Positions 44,698 to 54,955 of a stretch of 64,000 bases of DNA are shown here, piece by piece (position 1 is the stretch's first letter; every line of letters begins with the position of its first letter). Source of the DNA: Iodobacter violaceini (GTDB lineage: Bacteria > Pseudomonadota > Gammaproteobacteria > Burkholderiales > Chitinibacteraceae). Position numbers and translations under genes: made by a program. The stretch lies in assembly GCF_011601265.1 (NCBI RefSeq), contig NZ_JAAOLX010000005.1, positions 124,001 through 188,000 on the forward strand, in the 5' to 3' direction. The notes under the pieces were generated by a model. It was not told where the DNA came from, ran no database searches, and was given only the letters and a program-made list of their open reading frames with translations.

Positions 44698-46134
44698 TTA
44701 TTCCCCCAACAATTTTTCATACAAAGCCACATACTGCGCGGCCGCAGCGCTCCAGCCAAAATCGGCCAGCATGGCACTGCGGCGGGTGGTTTTCCAGTCT
44801 TTAGGCCGATGCCAGAGAATAAAGGCGCGGCGCAGGGCTTTTGTCAGGGCAGCGGTATTAAAGTCATCAAAGACAAAACCGGTAGCGCTGGCGTCTTCCA
44901 GGTTTTCCAGGCTGCTATCAATGACGGTATCGGCCAGCCCGCCAACCCGGCGCACCAGCGGCAGTGCACCGTATTTCAGGGCGTAAAGCTGGGTGAGGCC
45001 ACAGGGCTCAAAGCGGCTGGGCACAAGTAACACATCGGCGGCAGCCATAATGCGGTGCGAGCAATCTTCGTCGTAGCCAATTTGCACGGCTATTTGTGCA
45101 GGGCTGGCTGCGGCCGCGGCTTTAAAAGCATCCTCCAGAGCCGTATCGCCCCCGCCTAACAACACAAACTGCCCGCCACGGCGGGTGATTTCATCCAGCG
45201 CGGCCAGCACCAGATGCAGGCCTTTTTGCTCGGTCAGGCGGCTGACTACGGCAAAGAGCGGCTGATCGCTGCGTTGATCCAAACCCATGCGTATTTGCAT
45301 ATCCAGCTTGCATTTAGCCTTGCCCTGCATTTTTTCGAGGCTGAAATTAGCAGCAATCAGCGGGTCAAGATTCGGGCTCCAGACCTGATCGTCTACGCCA
45401 TTTAAAATACCGGTCAGATCAGCTTTTCGGGTTCTGAGCAGGCCATCCAGGCCGCAGCCCTGCTCATCATGGGTGATTTCGCTGGCGTAGCGCGGGGAAA
45501 CAGTTGTGATATGGTCGCAAAAATACAGCCCTGCTTTCATAAAAGAAATCTTGCCGTGAAACTCCAGCCCTTCCAGCGAAAAAAACCCTAGCGGTAGTTT
45601 TAAACTGGCAAAGGCTGAGGCAGGAAACACGCCCTGATAAGCCAGGTTGTGCACCGTAAACACGCTTTTTGCAGGCCGCCCCGCAGCCACTAAGTAAGCA
45701 GGCACAAGGCCCGCATGCCAGTCGTGCGCATGCACCAGCTCTGCACGCCAGTATGAATCCAGCCCGCTGGCAAGCTGCGCAGCCACCCAGCCCAAGAGGG
45801 CAAACCGCAGATGATTATCGCTATAGGGCTGCTGCCCCACATCAAGATATGGGCTGCCGGGGCGATCAAAGCAATGCGGCGCGTCGATCACATACACAGC
45901 AATGCCGCTGTCAGTATGGCCAAATAAAATCCTCACCGGCCCCGCCATGCTGTTAACGGCAGCCACTTCACCATCAATATTCAGCCCCGCCAAAATCGCC
46001 GGAAAGCCCGGCAGCAGCACGCGCACATCGCAGCCCAAAGGAGCCAGCGCCAGCGGCAAAGCCCCCGCCACATCAGCCAGCCCTCCGGTTTTTAACAGCG
46101 GAAACAGCTCAGCACAAACATGTAACACGCGCAT
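44698..46134 (-). CDS. glgA: Glycogen synthase (GlgA)
   Basis: This 478-residue GT5 enzyme adds glucose from ADP-glucose to glycogen. The N-terminal KTGG motif ([16 protein letters not shown]) binds ADP-glucose; the C-terminal half has [19 protein letters not shown] with the conserved Glu, followed by [11 protein letters not shown]. It starts after a 247-base gap from glgC and precedes the HAD gene by 84 bases. Confidence 0.95.
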   Translation of the reverse strand: MRVLHVCAELFPLLKTGGLADVAGALPLALAPLGCDVRVLLPGFPAILAGLNIDGEVAAVNSMAGPVRILFGHTDSGIAVYVIDAPHCFDRPGSPYLDVGQQPYSDNHLRFALLGWVAAQLASGLDSYWRAELVHAHDWHAGLVPAYLVAAGRPAKSVFTVHNLAYQGVFPASAFASLKLPLGFFSLEGLEFHGKISFMKAGLYFCDHITTVSPRYASEITHDEQGCGLDGLLRTRKADLTGILNGVDDQVWSPNLDPLIAANFSLEKMQGKAKCKLDMQIRMGLDQRSDQPLFAVVSRLTEQKGLHLVLAALDEITRRGGQFVLLGGGDTALEDAFKAAAAASPAQIAVQIGYDEDCSHRIMAAADVLLVPSRFEPCGLTQLYALKYGALPLVRRVGGLADTVIDSSLENLEDASATGFVFDDFNTAALTKALRRAFILWHRPKDWKTTRRSAMLADFGWSAAAAQYVALYEKLLGE

Positions 46135-46381
46135 AAATGGCTACCCTTAGCTTGGTTTTTACAACAATTCTGCTGACACAAAGAACACCGAAAAAACCTA
46201 AGATGATGACCGGTTTTTTAATACGATTAATTTACTGTGTCGTGGTTTTGTGCAGTGAGTGCTACTTACTGGTTGCTACAAAGCATTTTTTCACCTGTGC
46301 ATATTGGATTACGCCGATTTATCCGCCAAAACCTGCGAATAAACCAGCTACCCCAAGCTGCGCCTCACTCCTGATCTCTGA

Positions 46382-47650
46382 TCACAACTTAGCCAGCATT
46401 TCCCTCGTCACCAGCACTACGCCGCCTTCAGAGCAGTAAAAGCGTTGCTCGTCTTTGCTGCGGTCCTCGCCAATCACCGTGCCTTCCGGGATCTGGCAGC
46501 CGCGGTCGATTACGCAGCGGCGCAGGCGGCTGGAGCGGCCTACGGTTACCGAGGGCAAAATCACTGCTGAATCAATGGTGCAAAAAGAATGCAAACGCAC
46601 TTTAGAAAACAGCACCGAGTTATTCACCAAAGAGCCAGAAACAATGCAGCCGCCAGAGACCAGCGAATTTAAAGTCATGCCGTGGCTGCCGTTGATATCC
46701 TGCACAAATTTTGCAGGGGAAAGCTGCTCCTGGTGTGTCCAGATTGGCCAGTTTTTATCGTAAATATCCAGCTCTGGCAGCACCGAAGCGAGGTCTAAAT
46801 TGGCCTCCCAATAGGCATCTACCGTACCGACATCCCGCCAGTAGGGCGCGGCACTGGCATCGCTCGATACGCAGGAGGCGCTGAACGGATGAGCCAGCGC
46901 AAGGCCTTCGGCCACAATGCGCGGAATAATATCTTTACCAAAATCGTGGGAGGATTCTTCATCGGCCAGATCTTCGGCCAGCATGCGGTTAATATAATCG
47001 GCATTAAAAACATAGACGCCCATCGATGCCAAAGCTTTATCGCTTTTATTGGGCATGGCGGGCGGATCGGTAGGTTTTTCAATAAAGGCGGTGATTTTTC
47101 GCTCTTCATCCACGGCCATTACCCCAAATGCCGATGCATCAATTCTGTCGACTTCGATGCAGGCAATGGTGCACGCGGCATTGTTTTCAACGTGATCGAG
47201 CAGCATGCGGGAGTAATCCATTTTATAAATATGGTCCCCCGCCAGAATCACCACATATTGCGCTCTGTAGCTGCGGATAATATCCAAATTCTGAAATACT
47301 GCATCGGCCGTGCCGCGATACCAGTGTTCTTCATCCACCCTTTGCTGCGCAGGCAAAAGATCAATAAATTCATTCATTTCATTACGCAAAAAAGACCAGC
47401 CGCGCTGTAAATGCCGGAGCAGGCTGTGCGATTTATATTGGGTAATCACGCCAATGCGGCGAATGCCAGAATTCAGGCAATTAGACAGGGCAAAATCAAT
47501 AATCCGGTATTTGCCACCAAAATGCACCGCAGGCTTGGCGCGGTGATTGGTTAAATCTTTTAAACGCGAGCCACGGCCACCGGCCAGCACCAGTGCCACT
47601 GCCTGATTGGGGAGCTGGCGGGCTAAAACCAGCTTATCAATTGCTTCCAT
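46382..47650 (-). CDS. glgC: Glucose-1-phosphate adenylyltransferase (GlgC)
   Basis: This 422-residue enzyme makes ADP-glucose, the controlled step of glycogen synthesis. It has the nucleotide-binding motif [15 protein letters not shown], the substrate region [33 protein letters not shown] and a C-terminal left-handed beta-helix ([27 protein letters not shown]). It is the first gene of the glg unit. The expected allosteric region (N-terminal [10 protein letters not shown] and Arg/Lys-rich stretch) is present. Branching and debranching enzymes are not in the window. Confidence 0.95.
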   Translation of the reverse strand: MEAIDKLVLARQLPNQAVALVLAGGRGSRLKDLTNHRAKPAVHFGGKYRIIDFALSNCLNSGIRRIGVITQYKSHSLLRHLQRGWSFLRNEMNEFIDLLPAQQRVDEEHWYRGTADAVFQNLDIIRSYRAQYVVILAGDHIYKMDYSRMLLDHVENNAACTIACIEVDRIDASAFGVMAVDEERKITAFIEKPTDPPAMPNKSDKALASMGVYVFNADYINRMLAEDLADEESSHDFGKDIIPRIVAEGLALAHPFSASCVSSDASAAPYWRDVGTVDAYWEANLDLASVLPELDIYDKNWPIWTHQEQLSPAKFVQDINGSHGMTLNSLVSGGCIVSGSLVNNSVLFSKVRLHSFCTIDSAVILPSVTVGRSSRLRRCVIDRGCQIPEGTVIGEDRSKDEQRFYCSEGGVVLVTREMLAKL

Positions 47651-47742
47651 CTCACCACTCCCGTCTGCCTGCTTGTATGAATATTAAGCAAGCTTGGAAG
47701 TAATTTCTTAGAAAGATTTTTAATCAGGATCAATCAATACGC

Positions 47743-47766
47743 CCGTGGGCACACAAGTGCCCACGG
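47743..47766. terminator. Hairpin between the FAD-dehydrogenase gene and glgC
   Basis: CCGTGGGCAC and GTGCCCACGG form a perfect 10-base-pair stem with the loop ACAA. It lies 35 bases beyond the stop of the FAD-dehydrogenase gene. On the minus strand only a short, mixed sequence follows, so termination may be partial. Confidence 0.55.
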
Positions 47767-47800
47767 TTTGATGCAAAAACAAAGCTTTGATATGCAGGAT

Positions 47801-49414
47801 TTAAGGCTGCTTATTCAAAATGCTTAAAGCCACCGCCTCGGCAATTTTAATGCCATCCACACCAGCCGATAAAATACCGCCTGCGTAGCCTGCGCCTTCA
47901 CCCGCAGGGAACAGGCCCTTGGTGTTGATACTTTGCAGCGTGTCGTTATCACGCTTGATACGCACAGGGGACGAGGTGCGGGTTTCTACACCGGTAAACA
48001 GCGCATCAGCCATGCCAAAGCCTTTGATTTGTTTATCAAAGGCAGGCATCGCTTCGCGAATTGCAGTAATGGCGTATTCAGGCAGGCAATCAGCCAGATC
48101 CGTTAAATGCACGCCCGGCGTGTAGGAAGGCACCACCACACCAAATTCAGCAGAAGGCTTGCCTTTAAGGAAATCACCCAGTTTTTGGGCCGGGGCCTGA
48201 TAAGTACTGCCACCCGCTTCAAAAGCCTTACTTTCCCATTTACGCTGCAGCTCAATCCCTGCCAGCGGATGACCAGGGAAATCTTCTTCCGGGGTAATCC
48301 CCACCACAATCGCCGCATTGGCATTGCGCTCATTGCGTGAGTACTGGCTCATGCCGTTGGTGACCACACGGCCAGGCTCGGATGCTGCGGCCACCACCGT
48401 GCCACCCGGGCACATACAGAAGCTGTATACCGAGCGGCCATTGCTGGCGTGGTGCACCAGCTTGTAATCTGCCGCGCCCAGAATCGGATGGCCTGCGCTT
48501 GGGCCAAAACGGGCGGTATCAATCACGGTTTGCGGATGCTCTACACGGAAACCCAGCGAAAACGGCTTGGCCTCCATATACACGCCCTGCTCAAATAATT
48601 TGTAAAAGGTATCGCGAGCGCTATGACCAATCGCCAGCACCACATGCCTGGAATGGATTTTTTCGCCACTGGCCAGCTCAACGCCTTCCACCTGGCCATC
48701 GTTCAGAATCAGCTGCTCTACCTTGCTGGAAAAGCGCACTTCGCCACCCAGCTCAATAATATTGGCACGCATGCTTTCAACCATGCTGACTAAACGAAAC
48801 GTACCAATATGGGGCTTGCTGACGTACATAATCTCGTCAGGCGCGCCTGCTTTTACAAACTCTTGTAATACTTTATGCCCAAGATGCTTTGGGTCTTTAA
48901 TCTGGCTGTAAAGCTTGCCGTCAGAAAACGTACCCGCGCCGCCTTCACCATATTGCACATTCGATTCAGGATTCAGCACGCCCTTGCGCCACAGACCCCA
49001 TGTGTCTTTGGTGCGCTCACGCACGGCCTTGCCGCGCTCAAGAATAATCGGTTTAAAGCCCATTTGCGCCAGCAACAAACCAGCAAACAAGCCACAGGGG
49101 CCGGTACCAATCACAACGGGGCGATCAGTCAATCCTTCCGGCGCATGGCCTACATACTGGTATTCAATATCAGGCGATACCATGATATGGCGGTCAGCTT
49201 TCAAACGCTTCAGCACCGCCGCTTCGTTTTTGACTTCTGCATCAAGAGAATAGATCAGCAGAATGGCGGCACGCTTACGTGCGTCGTAGCTGCGCTTAAA
49301 GATGCTAAAGCTGATCAGATCAGCCTCTGCCACCGCAAGACGCTTAAGCAGTGCGTGTTTAAGCTCGTCTTCCGAATGATCGAGCGGCAGTTTTACTTCA
49401 TTTATTCTTAACAT
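47801..49414 (-). CDS. FAD-dependent dehydrogenase (COG2509-like)
   Basis: This 537-residue protein has the FAD-binding motif VVIGTGPCGLFAGLLLAQMG near 105, a GEGGAGTFSDGKLYSQI block, IGHSARDTFYKL, and a C-terminal block FPAGEGAGYAGGILSAGVDGI. It belongs to the uncharacterised COG2509 family. The N-terminal 70 residues form a small extra domain of mixed helix and strand. It has no operon partner. The substrate is unknown. Confidence 0.88.
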   Translation of the reverse strand: MLRINEVKLPLDHSEDELKHALLKRLAVAEADLISFSIFKRSYDARKRAAILLIYSLDAEVKNEAAVLKRLKADRHIMVSPDIEYQYVGHAPEGLTDRPVVIGTGPCGLFAGLLLAQMGFKPIILERGKAVRERTKDTWGLWRKGVLNPESNVQYGEGGAGTFSDGKLYSQIKDPKHLGHKVLQEFVKAGAPDEIMYVSKPHIGTFRLVSMVESMRANIIELGGEVRFSSKVEQLILNDGQVEGVELASGEKIHSRHVVLAIGHSARDTFYKLFEQGVYMEAKPFSLGFRVEHPQTVIDTARFGPSAGHPILGAADYKLVHHASNGRSVYSFCMCPGGTVVAAASEPGRVVTNGMSQYSRNERNANAAIVVGITPEEDFPGHPLAGIELQRKWESKAFEAGGSTYQAPAQKLGDFLKGKPSAEFGVVVPSYTPGVHLTDLADCLPEYAITAIREAMPAFDKQIKGFGMADALFTGVETRTSSPVRIKRDNDTLQSINTKGLFPAGEGAGYAGGILSAGVDGIKIAEAVALSILNKQP

Positions 49415-49992
49415 TCTGTCTTTCCGAAATTCAAGGTGCGCACAGGGGCCTGATTTGATTATTTTAGGCCAAGCCTGAAATAATCAAACAAAACCACGCC
49501 ACGCGGATTCAACCCGCTATTTTGCCGGTTTTCTGCGCATCGTGCAGAACTATGGCTATGCAAATAAACCCGCCCACCGCTAATCCGCGCATCTGCAGCT
49601 GATAAAACGCAAAAATGTATTAAATGGCGGGGCACAGACCTCACTGCATTTCCGGCGCTCTGTCCGGCCAGCAGCGTGATGTGCTTTAGCGGCAACCCGA
49701 ACAAAATTCTTAAGCTGCGAATGCCTCTGGCCTTACATGGCCAGAGCATGGCAGCAAACCACTCAAAAATATGCAGAAAAAACAGCGCACCAGGCCTGGC
49801 CAGCCCGGGCTATTTTTTTCAATCTGTCGCCTGAATACTGAGAAGCTATTGCCTTGTTTGGCACTTCAAGAGCACAAGAACCCCAATGTCATAAAAGATT
49901 AACCCGTTTGCAACACAAATATAGTCTTACTGCAAACTTCAAACCTTACTCTCGCGCCTTCACATAAAAGCCCAAGGGCATAAGAGAGAGCA
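49415..49992. other. Intergenic region between divergent genes
   Basis: This 578-base stretch must hold promoters for the FAD-dehydrogenase gene and the 5'-nucleotidase gene. Frames in it (for example 49459-49749 minus) look accidental. No RNA gene, repeat or strong hairpin was identified. Confidence 0.5.
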
Positions 49993-52005
49993 ATGCGTAT
50001 CACATTACTAGCCAGCTTAATTTGCAGCTCACTGCTTTTAGCAGCATGCAATGACAGCGATACAGACACGCCCGCCGCTGCACCGGTTACCCCGCCCCCG
50101 GCCGCAGGCACCAAGCTTGATTTAGCCGTACTGCAAACCACCGATTTGCACGCCAATGTGCTGAGCTACGATTACTACAAAACCACCGAAGACAATACCC
50201 TTGGTTTTGAACGCACCGCCACACTGATTGATGCTGCGCGTAAAGAAAACCCGAACAATCTGCTGGTTGATGATGGCGATACCATTCAGGGCACATCGCT
50301 ATCTGATTTCCAGTCGCAAGTTGAGCCGGTCAAATGCGATACGCCGCTGGCGATCCATAAAGCCATGAATTTAATGAAATATGATGCTGGCAATATCGGT
50401 AATCACGAGTTTAACTACGGTCTGAAATACCTTGGCCAGGTGTCGGGCACCTCTATGAAGGCTGGCCCGGAAGCAGGCCAAAAATGTGCAGGCCCGGCTT
50501 TCCCGCTGATTACTTCTAATGTGAATAACGCCAGCGATGGCAAGCCGCTGTTTGACCCTTACGTCATTCTGGACCGCACCTTTAAAAGCGCAGATGGTAA
50601 AGATATCAAGCTGAAAGTCGGTGTGATCGGCTTTACCCCTCCTGGCATTATGGATTGGGACAAACGTAATCTGGATGGCAAAGTCAGCGTATTAGGCATT
50701 GTGGACGCGGCGAAAAAATACGTTCCGGAAATGAAAGCCAAGGGTGCGGATATCGTGGTTGCGCTGGCGCACAGCGGCATTTCTGCGGCTGAATACAGCC
50801 CAAGCATGGAAAACGCAGTTTACTACCTGGCTAAAGACGTTCCTGGCATTACGGCGATTGTTTCCGGCCACTCGCACAGCTTTTTCCCGGATAAAAAGAA
50901 CTACGCCGGGATCAAAAATGTTGATAACGAAAAAGGCCTGGTCAATGGCGTTCCAACCGTGATGTCCGGCTTCTGGGGCAACACACTGGGCGTGCTGAAG
51001 CTGAATCTGGAATTCGATGGCAAAGCGTGGAAAACCAACAACTCGCAAGGTGAGCTGAAATCAGTCAGCAGCAAAGATGCAGCAGGCGTAGTGACTGCCG
51101 TGCCGGTTAAAGCAGAAATCGCCAGACTGATCGAAAAAGAGCATCAGGGCACCATTAAATATGTAACCGGCGCAGTAGGCAAAACAGACTACCGCATCAG
51201 CTCCTTCTTCTCGCAAGTCGGCGCAACTTCATCGATGCAACTGATTAATCTGGCACAAACCGATTATGTAGCCAGCTATATCAAGGCCAATGCACCGCAA
51301 TACGCCAAGCTGCCTATTCTCTCGTCAGCGGCCCCCTTTAAAGTGAATTTCCGTGGCACGGGCTTTACGGATATTGCAGCAGGCGATGTAGCGATCAAAA
51401 ACATTGCCGACCTTTATCTCTATCCAAATACCCTGCAAGCCGTGAAGATTGATGGTGCAGCGGTCAAACTGTGGTTAGAAAAAGCGGCCGAGCAATTTAA
51501 TAAAATTGACCCAAGCAAAACAGCGGATCAGGACTTAATCAACGGCAGCTTCCCTTCGTATAACTTTGACCAGATCAGCGGTATTTCATACGAAATTGAT
51601 GTCACCAAAGATAAAGGCAGCCGCATCGTCAATATCACCTTTGATGGCAAGCCGCTGGACCTGAAAGCCGAATTCATCGTTGTGACCAATAACTACCGTG
51701 CCAGCGGTGGTGGTGGCTTTGCTGGCCTTGATGGCAGCAAAACGATTGTCGACAGCGGCGAAGGCAACCGTGAAATCATTATTAACTACGTTAAAGCGCA
51801 AAAAACACTGACGCTGGCAAAACAAGGCGCAGTAGCCAACTGGCATTTTGCCAAGGTTAAAACAGCAGGCAAGGTGCTGTTTGAATCTTCAGCAGATGCG
51901 GCAGCTGAAAGCGTGGCGCGTCAGGACAAAATCGACAATGTGTTTCTTGAATCCACCAAAGCGGACAAGAGCGCATCGGTTTTCCGTATTGACCTGAGCA
52001 AATAA
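49993..52005 (+). CDS. 5'-nucleotidase/metallophosphatase lipoprotein
   Basis: This 670-residue protein has a lipoprotein signal (LICSSLLLAACNDSD, lipid Cys near 19) followed by a Pro/Ala-rich linker. The metallophosphatase domain shows the ligands in QTTDLHANV, DDGDTIQGT, GNHEFNYG, ALAHSGIS and SGHSHSFF. The C-terminal 5'-nucleotidase domain (about 420-620) ends with NYRASGGGGFAGLDGS, typical for nucleotide binding. It would hydrolyse extracellular nucleotides such as cyclic 2',3'-nucleotides or 5'-nucleotides. The neighbour downstream is a Sel1 protein, separated by a hairpin. Confidence 0.9.
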   Translation: MRITLLASLICSSLLLAACNDSDTDTPAAAPVTPPPAAGTKLDLAVLQTTDLHANVLSYDYYKTTEDNTLGFERTATLIDAARKENPNNLLVDDGDTIQGTSLSDFQSQVEPVKCDTPLAIHKAMNLMKYDAGNIGNHEFNYGLKYLGQVSGTSMKAGPEAGQKCAGPAFPLITSNVNNASDGKPLFDPYVILDRTFKSADGKDIKLKVGVIGFTPPGIMDWDKRNLDGKVSVLGIVDAAKKYVPEMKAKGADIVVALAHSGISAAEYSPSMENAVYYLAKDVPGITAIVSGHSHSFFPDKKNYAGIKNVDNEKGLVNGVPTVMSGFWGNTLGVLKLNLEFDGKAWKTNNSQGELKSVSSKDAAGVVTAVPVKAEIARLIEKEHQGTIKYVTGAVGKTDYRISSFFSQVGATSSMQLINLAQTDYVASYIKANAPQYAKLPILSSAAPFKVNFRGTGFTDIAAGDVAIKNIADLYLYPNTLQAVKIDGAAVKLWLEKAAEQFNKIDPSKTADQDLINGSFPSYNFDQISGISYEIDVTKDKGSRIVNITFDGKPLDLKAEFIVVTNNYRASGGGGFAGLDGSKTIVDSGEGNREIIINYVKAQKTLTLAKQGAVANWHFAKVKTAGKVLFESSADAAAESVARQDKIDNVFLESTKADKSASVFRIDLSK

Positions 52006-52036
52006 GATTTAAGTTAGCAAATTTGTCACTGCAATA

Positions 52037-52077
52037 AAATCTGCCTGCCCTGGCTGACTGCCGGGGCAGGCAGATTT
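52037..52077. terminator. Hairpin after the 5'-nucleotidase gene
   Basis: A 14-base-pair perfect stem (AAATCTGCCTGCCC / GGGCAGGCAGATTT) with a 13-base loop. Few T follow, and the next gene starts 10 bases later, so it is probably an attenuating terminator or mRNA-stabilising element. Confidence 0.6.
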
Positions 52078-52086
52078 GGAGTTTTT

Positions 52087-52827
52087 ATGAAAGCTTTTTC
52101 CAAATCCACACAATGGATGCTCGCCCTTGCCCTGCTTATTGCGATGGCAACCGGCATTAAACAATACCAGCAGCACAAACAAAGCCAGGCACTGGCCATG
52201 CCCGATGCCGCAGTACAACAGCTTAAATTAAATGCAGCTCAGTCACAGCTGAAAGAAATCGCAAATGCTGGCCACCCGCTTGCAGCACGACTGATTGCCG
52301 AGCAAACAGAAGACAAACAAGAAGCCGCAAAATGGTATGAAAAATCAGCCGAAGCAGGCGATCAAAAATCCCGCTACCAGCTGGGGCTTGCCTATTTAAA
52401 AGGCACAGGCGTGACGCAAAATGCCCAAAAAGCACGGCTCTGGTTTAGTACCGCTGGCAAGCAGGGGCTTTATCAGCTGGGCATGATGACGCTTAAAGGC
52501 GAAGGCGGCCCAAAGGATCAGGCTAAAGGCATCGCCATGGTAGAAACTGCGGCCCAAAACCACGACCCGGCCGCGATCTACACCCTGGGCAACTGGTATC
52601 GCTATGGCGACTATGTAAAGCAGGATTTTCAGCTGGCCATTAAACATTACAAACAAGCCGCTAATCTGCAATATGTACCCGCCCTGCAAGAGCTGGCACT
52701 GGCACTTGAGATGGGCGAAATGGGCCTGGATATCAACCCCGCCCAGGCCCACAGCCTTAGCGAAATGGCTGGCCATATCAGCCATTGCAAGCAGGATCAT
52801 ACGAATGAAGTGAAGGTGTTTGATTAA
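52087..52827 (+). CDS. Sel1-repeat (TPR-like) protein
   Basis: This 246-residue protein starts with a signal or membrane anchor (about 10-22). It then has four or five Sel1 repeats: the pattern AAKWYEKSAEAGDQKSRYQLGLAYLKGTG is repeated with variations. Sel1 proteins are usually scaffolds for protein contacts. It lies just downstream of the nucleotidase gene and may be co-transcribed. Confidence 0.85.
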   Translation: MKAFSKSTQWMLALALLIAMATGIKQYQQHKQSQALAMPDAAVQQLKLNAAQSQLKEIANAGHPLAARLIAEQTEDKQEAAKWYEKSAEAGDQKSRYQLGLAYLKGTGVTQNAQKARLWFSTAGKQGLYQLGMMTLKGEGGPKDQAKGIAMVETAAQNHDPAAIYTLGNWYRYGDYVKQDFQLAIKHYKQAANLQYVPALQELALALEMGEMGLDINPAQAHSLSEMAGHISHCKQDHTNEVKVFD

Positions 52828-52878
52828 TGTGTGGCACATCAGACAAGCATGAAATAAGCACCTTATTTATTCGACAAT

Positions 52879-52911
52879 AAAAAAAGCCCATCTGGCAGAT
52901 GGGCTTTTTTT
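52879..52911. terminator. Bidirectional terminator between convergent genes
   Basis: The stem AAAAAAAGCCCAT / ATGGGCTTTTTTT with a 7-base loop (CTGGCAG) is flanked by A- and T-runs. It serves the Sel1 gene on one strand and the DUF3060-like gene on the other. Confidence 0.85.
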
Positions 52912-52930
52912 ATGCTGTTTTAATGTCACT

Positions 52931-53467
52931 TTATTGAGCAACGTAATACTTTACGGTATTTGAAACTAATACGGCAGCAGGCACAACAACAGAGGAATCA
53001 GAAGGAAGCCAAATTGTGTTACTTGCTCCGATCATTTTGAAGTCGTTTACGATCACGCCCTTTCCAATCACAACCGTATTGGTGTCGCCGCTTATATCAA
53101 TAAGCGCCACTTTAGAGCCATCGACAATCTTCGCACTATTGCCACTGCCAATAATATTTAATGAACCGCCATCTTTAAGCGCATAAACCGTTTTTAGATT
53201 ATTGCCCTTCATGTCTGCATTCAATGCGCTAAGCGTAAACCCGCCAATCACAGGAGGTTGCTCTGCAGCAATCGGCCGGCTTCCAGTATCAACAGGAGTT
53301 GTTGGCTGAACAGGAACGACTGGCGTTGTGGTCGGAACAACGGGTGGTGTTGTAGTTCCTGTTGTTCCCGTAGTCGTAGATGTCGAAGTTGTGCTGTCTC
53401 CACCGCCGCCGCCGCATGCGACAAGAGCAAAGGATGTAAGCAAGCAAGATAAAATGGCTTTTTTCAT
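52931..53467 (-). CDS. DUF3060-like lipoprotein with Pro/Thr-rich linker
   Basis: This 178-residue protein has a lipoprotein signal ending at FALVACGGGG (lipid Cys near 18) and then a low-complexity segment rich in Thr, Ser, Pro and Val (about 25-65). The C-terminal 80 residues consist of short beta repeats of the form found in DUF3060 proteins (SLNIIGSGNSAKIV, GDTNTVVIGKGV, IGASNTIWLP). Probably it is anchored at the outer membrane with the repeat domain at the surface. Function unknown. Confidence 0.75.
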   Translation of the reverse strand: MKKAILSCLLTSFALVACGGGGGDSTTSTSTTTGTTGTTTPPVVPTTTPVVPVQPTTPVDTGSRPIAAEQPPVIGGFTLSALNADMKGNNLKTVYALKDGGSLNIIGSGNSAKIVDGSKVALIDISGDTNTVVIGKGVIVNDFKMIGASNTIWLPSDSSVVVPAAVLVSNTVKYYVAQ

Positions 53468-53659
53468 TTAAGTATTTCCTACAAAAAACACAGTATAACC
53501 ATATGCTAATATTTCAATCACTGTAATTTAACATAAACGTCATAAGCCAATGTTCTAAAATGTTTTTTTATGTGTGTATTTTTTACAAAAAAACATCACA
53601 AACTAAATCAATCACCTTACCGACCCATTTTTGGCATATTCATATTTTTAACTCCCGTG

Positions 53660-54859
53660 TTAATAAGCAATTTGTTGATTCATTTTTTTGCCCGTATTGC
53701 CAGCCCTTTTATCAAGCACCCCAGACCATGTTGTCAGCGCCAAAGCACCCAGCACCACCACGCCGCCTATCCACGGCGCAGCCAGCAAACCTAAGTGTTC
53801 GACAATCAAGCCGCCCGCCCAGGCACCGCCTGCAATGCCCACATTAAATGCCGCAATATTCAGGCCTGATGCCACATCCACCGCATGGGGCGCATCGCGC
53901 CGGGCCTGTTGCACCACATAGACTTGCAGCCCGGCCACATTGCCAAACGCCACCGCGCCCCAGGCCAACACTGTTGCCACCACCAGCACTGGCGAATGCA
54001 CGGTAAAGGTCAGCACAAACAACACCAGCGCCAGCAGGCTGAAGATCATTTGCAGAGCACGCACAGGGCCTTTTTGATCGGCCAATTTGCCCCCCCAGAT
54101 ATTGCCCACCGCCACCGATACGCCATAAACCAGCATCACCAAGGCCACACTCGATGGCGCAAAGCCGGTGATCTGCTCCATCAGAGGCGCTAAATAAGTA
54201 AACGCCACAAAAGAGCCGCCATAACCCAGCGCTGTAATGGCATAAACCAGCAGCAGCCTTGGTTTTTTAAGCACCGCCAGTTGTGCCAATACAGATGAAG
54301 GCGCAGCCTTTGGCAGGTTGCTTGGCACCAGCAGCAAGCTGCCCGCAAAAGCAATCACGCCTAAAACAGCCACCGCTAAAAAGACCGACTGCCAGCCAAA
54401 TATTTGCCCCAGCCAGGTGCCCAGCGGCACACCCGTCACCAGGGCCACGGTTAAGCCAGAAAACATCAGCGCAATGGCGCTGGCGGCTTTTTCCTCAGGC
54501 ACAAGGCTGGTCGCCAGCGTGGAGCCTATCGAGAAAAACACCCCGTGCGCCAAACCAGTCAGCACCCTCGCCGCCAGCAGCGTGGCGTAATCAGGCGCTT
54601 GCCATGCCAGTAAATTACCCAGCGTAAACAAGGCCATCAGCCCCAGTAATAAAGGCTTGCGGGGCACGCGGCTCGTTAAAGCGGTGAGCAATGGCGCGCC
54701 AATGGCCACACCCAATGCGTAAAAGCTGACCAATAATCCCGCCTGGGGAAGCGAAACCTGCAAGCTGCCCGCCAGTGTGGGAATCAGCCCGACAATCACA
54801 AATTCTGTAGTGCCGATGGCAAAGGCGCTGAGGGTCAGCGCCCAAAGTGCTAGAGGCAT
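53660..54859 (-). CDS. MFS transporter (AraJ-like, drug/sugar efflux family)
   Basis: This 399-residue protein has twelve membrane helices and motif A-like LLTALTSRVPRKPLLLGLM after helix 2, plus ATSLVPEEKAASAIALMFSGLTVALVTGVPLG, typical of the DHA1 AraJ/YdeA/YdhP group. It is divergent from a LysR gene (97 bases apart), which probably controls it. The substrate is unknown. Confidence 0.9.
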   Translation of the reverse strand: MPLALWALTLSAFAIGTTEFVIVGLIPTLAGSLQVSLPQAGLLVSFYALGVAIGAPLLTALTSRVPRKPLLLGLMALFTLGNLLAWQAPDYATLLAARVLTGLAHGVFFSIGSTLATSLVPEEKAASAIALMFSGLTVALVTGVPLGTWLGQIFGWQSVFLAVAVLGVIAFAGSLLLVPSNLPKAAPSSVLAQLAVLKKPRLLLVYAITALGYGGSFVAFTYLAPLMEQITGFAPSSVALVMLVYGVSVAVGNIWGGKLADQKGPVRALQMIFSLLALVLFVLTFTVHSPVLVVATVLAWGAVAFGNVAGLQVYVVQQARRDAPHAVDVASGLNIAAFNVGIAGGAWAGGLIVEHLGLLAAPWIGGVVVLGALALTTWSGVLDKRAGNTGKKMNQQIAY

Positions 54860-54955
54860 TGTGTCTCTCCGATGAATGAATGCGCCGATTGTCTGCCCTT
54901 GCCGTGCAGAGAAAAATAGGCTCTACTGACATTCACTTGTGACTGGAAGTCAACA

